NCBI GenBank assembly: GCA_913030785.1
Contig: CAJWER010000192.1
Location: forward strand, 1-5,896
Reading direction: 5' to 3'
DNA length: 5,896 nucleotides
Source of the DNA: an uncultured Chloroflexota bacterium
GTDB lineage: Bacteria; Chloroflexota; Dehalococcoidia; Lucifugimonadales; CAJWER01
Shown here one piece after another: positions 1 through 5,807 of this stretch. The notes beneath the pieces were generated by a model. That model was not told the origin of the DNA. It saw only the letters and a program-made list of their open reading frames with translations, and ran no database searches. The translations under genes were made by a program, and so were the position numbers. Each line of letters opens with the position of its first letter. Positions within the stretch are counted from its first letter, which is position 1.

Positions 1-1070
1 CCGACCTGGGAGATCCATTTTTTCTCTACCTGGCCTACACCGCACCCCACTGGCCTCTGCATGCATTCGAGGAGGACATCGAGCGCTACATAGGCAAGTA
101 CCGCGGCGGCTGGGACGAACTGAGGACCGGACGCCACGAACAGCTGAAGGGCATGGGGATCCTGGACAGCCGGTGGGACATCTCGCCTCGGGTGGAGGAC
201 GCACCCCCGTGGGAAAATGCCGAGGACAAGGACTGGGAGGATCTGCGCATGGCCGTCTATGCCGCGCAGATCGATCGGATGGATCAGGGCATCGGTCGGG
301 TGATGGACGCCATCAAGCGCCGCGGACTCGACGACAACACCCTGGTCATGTTCCTGGCGGACAACGGAGGTTGCGCCGAGCTACTTCAAGAAGATGCCGG
401 GGCGGCACGGCCTTCAGTGTACTCGCAGCCGACGGTGGACGGCTTGCCGATGCGCCTTGGCAACGATCACAGCATTATGCCCGGAAGCGCTGACACGTTC
501 ATGAGCTACGACATCCCCTGGGCCAACGCCAGCAACGCCCCATTCAGGCTCTTCAAGCATTGGGTCCACGAGGGTGGAATTTCTACGCCATTCATTGTGT
601 CGTGGCCGGCTCGAATTCAATCGAGTGGGATTGTGCACTCCCCTGCCCACTTTATCGACATCTCGGCTACCTGCCTGGATGCCGCCGGGGCGCGGTACCC
701 GACGGAGCGCAACGGAATGAACATCACCCCGGCTGAGGGCGAAAGCCTGTTGTCGGCATTTGAGGGCCGGACCTGGGAACGGACGCAGCCCATCGTGTGG
801 GAGCACGAGGGCAACCGCGCCGTCCGCGATGGCCAGTGGAAGCTGGTGAGTGAGTATGGCAAGGGCTGGGAGCTGTACGACATGGAGGCCGACCGCACCG
901 AGCTAAATGACCTGGCAGGAAGCGAGGCGACTAGGGTAGCCGCGATGGAGAAGGTCTACCTGGAGTGGGCGGAGCGATGCGGCGTCCAGGAGTTCCCGGT
1001 AGGCCCAGCCCCGGCACCGCGCCAAAGCCCTAACGTCCACGTATCACGGCTAGCGACACAGTCACCCTAG
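1..1070 (+). CDS. S1-family sulfatase (arylsulfatase-like), 5' end outside window
   Basis: Hydrolyses sulfate esters; members are often secreted or periplasmic, but the N-terminus is not visible. The frame is open from base 3, so the ATG at 153 is internal; 355 residues are visible. Near the left edge, TAPHWPLHA (about 39-65) matches the segment with the active-site His of Pseudomonas-type arylsulfatase. FLADNGG (351-371) carries the Asp-Asn calcium ligands (D at 360, N at 363). FKHWVHEGGISTP (552-590) carries the active-site Lys (555) and is followed by WPARI. The C-terminal ELYDMEADRTELNDLA is the usual end of the C-terminal subdomain. The formylglycine motif CxPSR and the first metal ligands lie upstream of the window, so activity cannot be judged. 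About 150-200 N-terminal residues are missing compared with typical 500-residue relatives. The substrate cannot be told. It converges with the SDR gene. Family assignment is secure. Confidence 0.93.
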   Translation, partial: DLGDPFFLYLAYTAPHWPLHAFEEDIERYIGKYRGGWDELRTGRHEQLKGMGILDSRWDISPRVEDAPPWENAEDKDWEDLRMAVYAAQIDRMDQGIGRVMDAIKRRGLDDNTLVMFLADNGGCAELLQEDAGAARPSVYSQPTVDGLPMRLGNDHSIMPGSADTFMSYDIPWANASNAPFRLFKHWVHEGGISTPFIVSWPARIQSSGIVHSPAHFIDISATCLDAAGARYPTERNGMNITPAEGESLLSAFEGRTWERTQPIVWEHEGNRAVRDGQWKLVSEYGKGWELYDMEADRTELNDLAGSEATRVAAMEKVYLEWAERCGVQEFPVGPAPAPRQSPNVHVSRLATQSP

Positions 1071-1200
1071 TGCGGGCCGACTGCGTCGGCGCTAGGGGGC
1101 GGGGCTCGTATCTGACTCGCCCTGAGAAGCGCGGCGAGGGTTGGGGATGGTGCGGGACCCTGTGCTGCATAAGCGAAGGGCGCCTTGCGCCCCGCCTCCC

Positions 1201-1275
1201 CGGATTCTTCGCTGCCGCTCAGAATGACATGGACAACGATATGTCGTCCCGAGGAGCGCCGCTACGAAGGACCTG
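1201..1275. repeat. Decayed palindromic intergenic repeat (GATTCTTCGCT type)
   Basis: The left arm (1201-1230) contains GATTCTTCGCT and CAGAATGACA. The right arm (about 1241-1275) has TGTCGTCCCGAGGAGC and CTACGAAGGACCT, which read in reverse complement as a diverged copy of the left arm. The form resembles the GGATTCTTCGC...CAGAATGACA intergenic repeats I recall from uncultivated Chloroflexota and other GC-rich bacteria. It lies between two convergent genes and may act as a transcript-end structure. The rest of 1071-1371 shows no credible gene. Confidence 0.5.
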
Positions 1276-1298
1276 GGGTGGAGGTGGGACAACGCGAC

Positions 1299-1332
1299 TC
1301 GCCGAACGGAAGGCATCCCGTTCGTTCGGCGA
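1299..1332. terminator. Perfect 10-bp hairpin between convergent genes
   Basis: TCGCCGAACG (1299-1308) is the exact reverse complement of CGTTCGGCGA (1323-1332), with a 14-nt loop. An alternative inner pairing, CGAACGG (1303-1309) with CCGTTCG (1318-1324), is possible. It lies downstream of both the sulfatase (+) and the SDR (-), where a bidirectional terminator would be expected. Neither side has a T-tract, so intrinsic termination is unproven; it could instead be a transcript-stabilising hairpin or part of the neighbouring repeat. Confidence 0.4.
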
Positions 1333-1371
1333 TCAGCGCAGCACCTAACACCTACCACCCAAAACCCGCTC

Positions 1372-2184
1372 CTAGTGTTCCATCACCGTGCCACCGTCGA
1401 TGTTGATGGACTGGCCGTGGATCCATGAGGCTGCCTCGGTGCACAGGTACGCCATGAATGCGCCGACCTCTTCTGGTGTGCCAGCCCGTCCTATAGGGTG
1501 GTTGGCTGCCATTTGAGCCCACTGCTCGTCGCGGCCGAACTTGTCCATGCGCGCTGTATCGACAGCGGCGGGACACACGCAGTTGACGTTGACGTGGTGG
1601 GGACCTAGCTCGTGGGCGAGGGACTGGGTCATGCCTACGACGGCAAAGTTGGCGGCGTTGTAGGCAAGCGCGTTGGCCGCGCCACGCTTGCCGGCTGCCG
1701 ACGCGACACTCACGATCTTGCCGCCCTCGCCCTGCTCAATCAGGGCCCGAACGACAGCGCGGCTACACAGGTACATCCCGCGGACCTTCACGTCGACGAC
1801 GCGCTGGAACACGTCGGGCGTCACGTCGACGATGGGCGCCCTGTCGGCCCCGATGGCCACCGCGGCGTTGTTGATCAGGATGTCGACACGGCCAAGCTCT
1901 TTGATGGTCCTCTTGACCGTCGCCTCAACCTGGTCCTCGTCTGTCACATCGAGAACAGCGGTCATGGCCTTGCTGCCGGTCGCACGAATGTCGTCGGCGG
2001 TGCTCTCTACGTCTCTCCAACCGATCTCTTTTTCGTCGGGTGGGTAGGTCGACGGGTCCCTGCCGCTGCCCGTGACCACTACGTCTGCGCCGAGTTCCGC
2101 CAGCGCTAACGCCACGGAGTAGCCGATGCTGCGCCTGCGTCCTGCCCCTGTCACGATCGCCACCTTGCCGTCTAGTTCACCCAT
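1372..2184 (-). CDS. Classical short-chain dehydrogenase/reductase with Lys-to-Asn at the catalytic lysine
   Basis: NAD(P)-dependent cytoplasmic oxidoreductase of the classical SDR family, 270 residues, full length. Visible: cofactor loop TGAGRRRSIG (residues 12-21), LDVTD (78-82) for the adenine pocket, NNAA (105-108), the catalytic Ser at 162 in VSVAS, Tyr at 175, the typical NCVCPAAVDT after strand 6, and SINIDGG near the end. The YxxxK motif reads YNAAN: residue 179 is Asn (codon AAC, 1648-1650), where Lys normally binds the nicotinamide ribose and lowers the Tyr pKa. The start is taken as the ATG at 2184, because AGGGAGA sits about 7 nt upstream and the protein then begins MGELDGKVAIVTG as in relatives. 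A GTG at 2202 in the same frame would add six residues and would place that Shine-Dalgarno inside the gene. The substrate is unknown. It is divergent from otsA, with its own promoter at 2240-2269. Confidence 0.9.
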   Translation of the reverse strand: MGELDGKVAIVTGAGRRRSIGYSVALALAELGADVVVTGSGRDPSTYPPDEKEIGWRDVESTADDIRATGSKAMTAVLDVTDEDQVEATVKRTIKELGRVDILINNAAVAIGADRAPIVDVTPDVFQRVVDVKVRGMYLCSRAVVRALIEQGEGGKIVSVASAAGKRGAANALAYNAANFAVVGMTQSLAHELGPHHVNVNCVCPAAVDTARMDKFGRDEQWAQMAANHPIGRAGTPEEVGAFMAYLCTEAASWIHGQSINIDGGTVMEH

Positions 2185-2239
2185 GTGCTTTCTCCCTGGC
2201 ACGCCGGTGAGTGTTGGGGAGGGCCCGGCGCTTGGCCCG

Positions 2240-2269
2240 ATTATGGGTGCAGTGGTGTAGGACCGTCAA
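2240..2269 (-). promoter_or_regulatory. Sigma70-type promoter for the SDR gene
   Basis: On the minus strand, TTGACG (2269-2264) and CATAAT (2245-2240) are separated by 18 nt; each hexamer matches the consensus at 5 of 6 positions. Transcription would start near 2233, giving a leader of about 50 nt before the ATG at 2184. This is the best promoter match I see in the window. Confidence 0.6.
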
Positions 2270-2328
2270 CGCGTTGCCTTCGTTGCGGCGTCGTTTGGCC
2301 AGATGAAAGAAGAATGAAAGAAGTTTTC

Positions 2329-2386
2329 TGAGGGACACCCTCAGGCTCCCGGCATAGGGGCTGTGCCCCTCTGCACACCCCCTATG
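2329..2386. repeat. Cluster of nested and competing hairpins
   Basis: TGAGGG (2329-2334) pairs with CCCTCA (2338-2343) over a 3-nt loop. AGGGGC (2356-2361) pairs with GCCCCT (2365-2370) over a 3-nt loop. CATAGGGG (2353-2360) also pairs perfectly with CCCCTATG (2379-2386), so the second hairpin and this outer one exclude each other. No T-tract follows on either strand. It resembles GAGGGACACCCTCA-type intergenic repeats that I associate with Dehalococcoidia genomes (from memory). No gene is visible around it. Confidence 0.45.
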
Positions 2387-2416
2387 GACTACACAACAAT
2401 CGCGATATGGATCAAT

Positions 2417-2488
2417 GGACCCTTCGACGGGGCTCAGGGTGAGCGAGGACTGGGCTTGTTCTGTTGGCGGTGAGCCAGTCGAACCACC
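2417..2488. repeat. Imperfect palindromic repeat, copy 1
   Basis: The left arm begins CCCTTCGACGGGGCTCAGGG (2420-2439) and the right arm holds GTGAGCCAGTCGAACCACC (2470-2488). TTCGAC...GCTCA and TGAGC...GTCGAA are the paired cores, about 30 nt apart. It is the most degenerate of three copies in this spacer together with copy 2. Open frames through it are artefacts of the repeat. Confidence 0.7.
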
Positions 2489-2550
2489 GCTATCGAGATA
2501 CATCTGCCCACAATCTTGGGGCGGCGCCGCGAATGTCATGCGGATGGAGT

Positions 2551-2624
2551 GGACCTTTCGATGGGGCTCAGAGGGAGCAGGGACTGGGCATGTTCACGCT
2601 TGTCGTGAGCCTGTAGAAACGCCA
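2551..2624. repeat. Imperfect palindromic repeat, copy 2
   Basis: The left arm GGACCTTTCGATGGGGCTCA (2551-2570) and the right arm with TGTCGTGAGCCTGTAGAAAC (2601-2620) are a diverged inverted pair. After the left arm, GGGACTGGGC (2580-2589) closely matches GAGGACTGGGC in copy 1, so the loop is also shared. This shows the copies descend from one element and not merely from similar arms. Confidence 0.7.
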
Positions 2625-2688
2625 CCATCGGGAATAAGCCGTGTGAACGCGATTTGGGGTGTCCCATCGGCTGCAAAGTTAGGAGGCG

Positions 2689-2787
2689 GACCCTTCGACA
2701 GGCTCAGGGTGAACGGAAAAATAGACGTGTCTCGCTCGTGCCGAGCGGGGATTGGCGTGTCCCGTTCGTCGTGAGCTTGTCGAAACA
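2689..2787. repeat. Imperfect palindromic repeat, copy 3 (best preserved)
   Basis: The left arm contains TTCGACAGGCTCAGGGTGAA (2694-2713, then CGG). The right arm, from CCGTTCGTCGTGAGCTTGTC (2762-2781) to GAAACA, is its near-perfect inverse complement. The loop contains a second perfect hairpin, CGCTCG (2733-2738) with CGAGCG (2742-2747). The arms belong to a widely seen TTCGACARGCTCAGGRYGAACGG intergenic repeat of GC-rich uncultivated bacteria (recalled, not searched). It probably forms a cruciform or an RNA hairpin. Confidence 0.75.
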
Positions 2788-2838
2788 GCGGCGTTGGGGT
2801 GCGTCGCCAGTTTCATACTCCTTTTTGCTCGCCTGTCG

Positions 2839-2885
2839 CATAATAGGGGTGGATGGTTGCCGTGGGATCACGGGTTATCTACCAT
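2839..2885 (+). promoter_or_regulatory. Weak candidate promoter region for otsA
   Basis: Two poor candidates lie in the leader. CATAAT (2839-2844) is a 5/6 match to a -10 box but has no -35 at normal distance. TTGCCG (2857-2862) and TACCAT (2880-2885) are 17 nt apart but match only 4 of 6 positions each. Some promoter is expected here because the upstream neighbour is divergent. Confidence 0.2.
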
Positions 2886-2943
2886 AGGGGGAGCGGCAAA
2901 GGGGCGTTGGTTGTGTCCGAGCCGTTCTCGACGAGGGGTGGCC

Positions 2944-4345
2944 ATGAGCGGAAGCGGCAGGCTGGTAGTCGTGTCGAATAGGCTGCCCTCTACGCTGTCC
3001 CCGAACGGACGCGTCGAGGAGGGTGCTGCGCCTGTCGGTGGCCTGGTGACAGCCCTGAGGAGCGCCCTCGAACAGCGCGGCGGCCTGTGGGTGGGATGGA
3101 GCGGTCGCATGGGAGACCGGTCCGGCGAATCTCCCAGGACTGAAATACAGGGCCGGATTCAGCTCGCTGCGATCGATCTGACCCGCAGTGAAAACAACCT
3201 GTTTTACAACGGGTTTTGTAACCGGACCCTATGGCCCATTCTGCACAGTTTCCCCTTCAAGATGGCGGTTCGCCACGACTCCTACCTCCTACGTAAGGAC
3301 AAACCGTGTGTATGCCGAGGTCGTTGCCCCTCTTCTCAACGAAGACGACACCGTGTGGGTCCACGATTTCCACCTGATTCCCCTTGGCCACGAACTAAGG
3401 AAATTAGGGTGGCAGGGCAAGATCGGCTTTTTCCTCCACACGCCGTTCCCGCCGGCAGAGGTCTTCACCGTCATGCCGTGGGCACGTCAGTTGCTGGAGA
3501 TGATCATGGACTACGATCTGTTTGGGGTACACACCAGAGGCTACCTGCGAAACCTCTTCGACAGTCTTTCGGATGAACTCGACGGCGTCACCCTCGGCAA
3601 TACCTTCGTGAGCGGCGGTCGCTCGTTGCAGGCAGGTGCTTGGCCCATCGGCATCGACGCGGAGGGGTTCCGCAAAATGGCGGTGGCTCGGCAGGAGAGC
3701 ACCACCGGGAGCTATGTTCACAAGATCTCGCCTGACCACCAGATCGTCCTCGGGGTTGATCGGCTGGACTACACCAAAGGGATAATCCAGCGGCTCATTA
3801 CCTTCGAGCACCTCCTGGAACGCTACCCCGCCCTCAGGGGCAAGGTGAGCCTGGTCCAGATTTCCGCTCCCTCAAGAAGCCGGGTGCCCGAGTATGTCGA
3901 GGAGCGCCAGCAGGTAGACCAGCTCGTGGGGCGTATAAATGGACGCTTCTCGGTTGCCGAGTGGGTGCCTGTGCGATACCTGTACCGGTCGATACCGCAG
4001 GACGAGCTTGTGGCGTTCTACCGAGAGTCCCAGGTGTGCCTGATAACACCGCTCCGAGACGGCATGAACCTGGTCGCCAAGGAGTTTGTGGCATCCCAGG
4101 GCGACGACCCGGGCGTTGTGATCCTGTCCAAGTTCTGTGGCGCGTCCGAGACGATGAAGCAGGCCCTAATCGTGAACCCATACGATGTGGAGACGACGGC
4201 AGAGGCGATTCACCGTGCCCTGAAGATGTCGCGACGCGAGAGGACGTCGCGCTGGAACTCTCTCATGGAAGACATCTCCACCTACACCGCGTCAGCCTGG
4301 AGCGACTCGTTCCTGGATGAGTTGGAAACTGAGGCACGAAGCTAG
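2944..4345 (+). pseudogene. otsA: Trehalose-6-phosphate synthase (GT20) with a frameshift near 3290
   Basis: Cytoplasmic GT20 enzyme that makes trehalose 6-phosphate from a nucleotide sugar and glucose 6-phosphate. The ATG at 2944 follows GAGGGG (2933-2938) at 5 nt. The first frame (2944-3288, 115 codons) encodes SNRLP (11-15), the glycine loop PVGGLVTAL (30-38), GLWVGWSG (47-54) and FCNRTLWP (91-98). The second frame (3290-4345) encodes HDFHL (from 3362), FFLHTPFP, the phosphate-site motif VDRLDYTKG (from 3755) and DGMNLVAKE (4058-4084), ending at TAG. Together these give about 467 residues, against 474 for E. coli OtsA, and all key motifs are present. The reading frame must change around 3286-3292 (+1, or equivalently -2). 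No otsB lies next to it. Other GT20 products such as glucosylglycerol phosphate are possible. The break may be a real mutation or a sequence error. Confidence 0.88.
3279..3292 (+). repeat. 7-bp tandem duplication at the otsA frameshift
   Basis: CTCCTAC occurs twice back to back (3279-3285 and 3286-3292). Removing one copy joins RHDSY directly to VRTNRVYAE and restores a continuous frame. However, family spacing from LWP to the YLRVN-like segment is 18 residues in E. coli OtsA (from memory). A two-base loss after CTC, giving Y-L-x-Y-V-R-T-N, fits that spacing better than the 15 residues left by removing a copy. Confidence 0.75.
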
Positions 4346-4391
4346 GGGCTGGAGTCTCCCTTCAACCGTCCGATGGATCTCCGTTTCCCCG

Positions 4392-4400
4392 TGCTATGAT
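4392..4400 (+). promoter_or_regulatory. Extended -10 promoter for the amidohydrolase
   Basis: TGC-TATGAT (4392-4400) is a TGn-extended -10 element whose hexamer matches TATAAT at 5 of 6. No good -35 lies 16-18 nt upstream, which extended -10 promoters can tolerate. Transcription would start near 4407, with a leader of about 23 nt. It lies in the 84-nt gap after otsA. Confidence 0.4.
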
Positions 4401-4429
4401 GGCGACGATCTTTTCACGGGGGTATTTGA

Positions 4430-5263
4430 ATGAGGACGGTGTTGACGGCGGATAGGCTCATCGACGGGACAGGGCTGCCTCCCTTGTCGCACGCAGCCCT
4501 CGTAATCGACGACGGCGTGATAACGGGGATAGCGACTGGCGACGACGTCGGTGCGGCGCTAGAGGGCGCTGACCGGGTAGATGTCGCTGGCGGCAGCATC
4601 CTCCCCGGCTTCGTCGAGATGCACACGCATATGCACTGTAGCGCCGAGGTCGACCCTCTTACAGACCTAGCGACCGACTCCCACGAGACGATGCTGCTCC
4701 GCTCCGCGCGCGCCATGCGTCTGGCACTTGGCTCCGGCGTCACGACCCTCAGGGACCTGGGATCTCGGAACGAGATCGCGTTCAAGGTCAAACAGGCAGT
4801 CCAGGACGGTATCGTCCCCGGCCCTCATATGCTGGTGGCCGGCACACCAATCACCACAACAGGTGGTCACTGCCATATGTTCGGTACCGAGGCCGACACC
4901 GTCGATCAGGTCCGGGCGGCGGTCCGGGGTCAGGTCAAGCGCGGCGCCGACTGGATCAAAATCATGGCGACTGGCGGTCGTTTCACCCCAAGGACCAACC
5001 CGCGCCAACCCCAGTTCCCCGTGGAGACGCTCCGCGCCGCGGTGGACGACGCCGCAAGGCTTGGCGTAAGTGTCGCGGCGCACTGCCACGCGACGGCCGG
5101 AGTGCGGAACGCGGTAGAGGCGGGTGTGCAGAACCTGATCCACGCGATGTGGCTTTCGCCCGATCCCGATGCCGGCTTCGGTTTCCTGGTTGAGGTCGAG
5201 TGCGTCACTGGCCTCGAGCTGCATGCGGGCGGCGAGTTCGTAGCTGGCCATGCGCGCACCTAG
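4430..5263 (+). pseudogene. Metal-dependent amidohydrolase, C-terminus replaced at a chimeric joint
   Basis: Amidohydrolase-superfamily hydrolase resembling the imidazolonepropionase/prolidase-like branch; the substrate is unknown. The ATG at 4430 has GGGGG (4418-4422) 7 nt upstream. Visible: an N-terminal beta-sandwich segment with RLIDGTG, ILPGFVEMHTHMH (57-69) with the metal pair H65 and H67, GVTTLRDLG (103-111), the TTTGGHCHM loop (142-150), WIKIMATGG (175-183) with the candidate carboxylated Lys 177, AAHCH (216-220) with metal ligand H218, and the IHAMW His at 238. Homology stops near residue 250. The last ~26 residues, to TAG at 5263, are the antisense of a DUF1501 fragment. About 150 residues are lost, including the catalytic Asp of the last barrel strand and the return of the sandwich domain, so this product should be inactive. 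Residues 1 to ~250 are a confident family match. Confidence 0.85.
5174..5185. other. Joint A: amidohydrolase to inverted DUF1501 fragment
   Basis: GGCTTCGGTTTC reads as the plausible Gly-Phe-Gly-Phe continuation of the amidohydrolase (+). On the minus strand it also reads as the Glu-Thr-Glu-Ala end of DUF1501's DLNQETEA. Left of it only the + strand gene makes family sense; right of it only the minus-strand one does. The exact break lies within roughly this stretch. Confidence 0.65.
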
Positions 5264-5551
5264 GCGCGGCTGCCACGGGCGCTTGGCTCTGTGTTTGAAA
5301 TTTAACTTGGCAATGAGGTCGCGCTCGAGGGTCTGGATGGCCTCGGGCTGATTGAACTTGGGCTTGAGGTTCAGTACCGGCGCGCCGGTGGCGCGGAAGC
5401 GGGTGCCCTGATGTTGCGGTGGCAGGAAACCGGCCTGCCAGTTTTGCGTGCCGTTCACGGGCAGTTTGCCGGGGTCCTCGAGCACGACGTACGCGGGCAG
5501 GTTTTGATTTTCCGAACCGAGCCCGTAGCTCGCCCACGCGCCAAGCGTCAA
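5177..5551 (-). pseudogene. Internal/C-terminal fragment of a DUF1501 protein
   Basis: About 125 residues on the minus strand look like DUF1501 (sulfatase-fold-related secreted proteins abundant in Planctomycetota and Verrucomicrobiota, where they are paired with PSD1-type proteins). Signature stretches, from memory of the family, are LGAWASYGLGSENQNLPAYV at the right end, then LPVNGTQNWQAGFLP, QGTRFRATGAPVLNL and ASYELAARMQLEASDALDL near the left end. The full protein is roughly 430-480 residues; the N-terminal half and the last ~100 residues are absent. The TTG at 5551 is not a real start. The minus-strand frame stays open to the left through the amidohydrolase, but this is antisense shadow. 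The fragment is bounded by two joints and has no regulatory context. Function of the family is unclear. Confidence 0.75.
5528..5549. other. Joint B: DUF1501 fragment to urtB-like fragment
   Basis: On the minus strand, the stretch from GACGCTTGGCGC to GGCGAGCT reads as Asp-Ala-Trp-Arg-Val-Gly-Glu-Leu in the UrtB-like frame. It also reads as Thr-Leu-Gly-Ala-Trp-Ala-Ser in the DUF1501 frame. Both fit their families, so the two sources share up to about 20 nt of similarity and the break lies somewhere within it. Confidence 0.6.
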
Positions 5552-5726
5552 CGAATTCTTTGATGAACGGATCGCCAGTTTCGACTAGCCCGTTCAAATG
5601 ATCATCTACCGAGTCCACTCGATCCAATGCAAGAGCTTCAAGCATCTTACGAGAACTCGAATCACTATCGGAATACACGAATGGAACTAACAGAAGATGA
5701 AGACAGACAAGGAGGGTTTTCTTCAT
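5538..5726 (-). pseudogene. urtB: N-terminus of putative urea ABC transporter permease UrtB
   Basis: Reads on the minus strand from the ATG at 5726. It begins MKKTLLVCLHLLLVPFVYSD, a clear signal peptide (KK, then a Leu-rich core). It continues with a helical segment ending LVETGDPFIKEFVDAWR. UrtB proteins of many Gram-negative bacteria have a signal peptide and a periplasmic helical domain with an xxSGDPxxxxxxxAxxxGEL-like stretch before the permease domain. The match is by pattern and by position after a UrtA-like C-terminus. Only 63 residues survive before the frame runs into the DUF1501 fragment out of frame. No clear Shine-Dalgarno is seen. An in-frame ATG at 5789 lies inside the hairpin and is an unlikely start. 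Hand count gives about 45% GC at 5561-5700, far below the left part of the window. It could be another secreted protein. Confidence 0.5.
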
Positions 5727-5756
5727 CGGGAGCAGGCGCCGAAGCGCGTTAAACTG

Positions 5757-5789
5757 AAAAGGATGCCTGGCGGATACTCCGCCAGGCAT
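5757..5789 (-). terminator. Strong hairpin between urtA-like and urtB-like genes
   Basis: ATGCCTGGCGGA (5763-5774) and TCCGCCAGGCAT (5778-5789) form a perfect 12-bp stem with a 3-nt loop. On the minus strand it is followed by CCTTTTC, a short T-tract. It lies 18 nt past the UrtA-like stop and 37 nt before the UrtB-like ATG. A leaky terminator here would give more binding protein than permease, as in many ABC operons (inference). Confidence 0.7.
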
Positions 5790-5807
5790 TCCCTGAAATT
5801 ATTTATT

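Noticed and set aside
1070..1406. Overlapping small open frames on both strands after the sulfatase
   Set aside because: They cover the decayed repeat and the hairpin; open frames are expected by chance at this GC content.
2417..2787. CRISPR array
   Set aside because: Three units of about 135 nt with internally palindromic, diverged arms and no uniform short repeats or spacers; no cas genes nearby.
2415..2887. Small + strand open frames of 77-119 codons in the spacer
   Set aside because: They are translations of the palindromic repeats, lack a credible ribosome site and resemble no protein family.
2752..2943. In-frame open extension upstream of the otsA ATG
   Set aside because: It runs through the right arm of a palindromic repeat, encodes nothing GT20-like, and the ATG at 2944 has a Shine-Dalgarno and gives the expected N-terminus.
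3280..3310. Programmed frameshifting in otsA
   Set aside because: No slippery heptamer, stop codon at the shift or stimulatory structure is evident, and the GT20 family is not known for recoding. The tandem duplication is a sufficient explanation.
4667..5176. Leftward continuation of the minus-strand DUF1501 frame
   Set aside because: It is exactly antisense to the well-supported amidohydrolase and shows no DUF1501 features beyond about 5177.
5205..5537. Leftward continuation of the urtB-like frame past the joint
   Set aside because: It is the DUF1501 fragment read out of frame, rich in Arg and Ala, with no membrane segments as UrtB would have.
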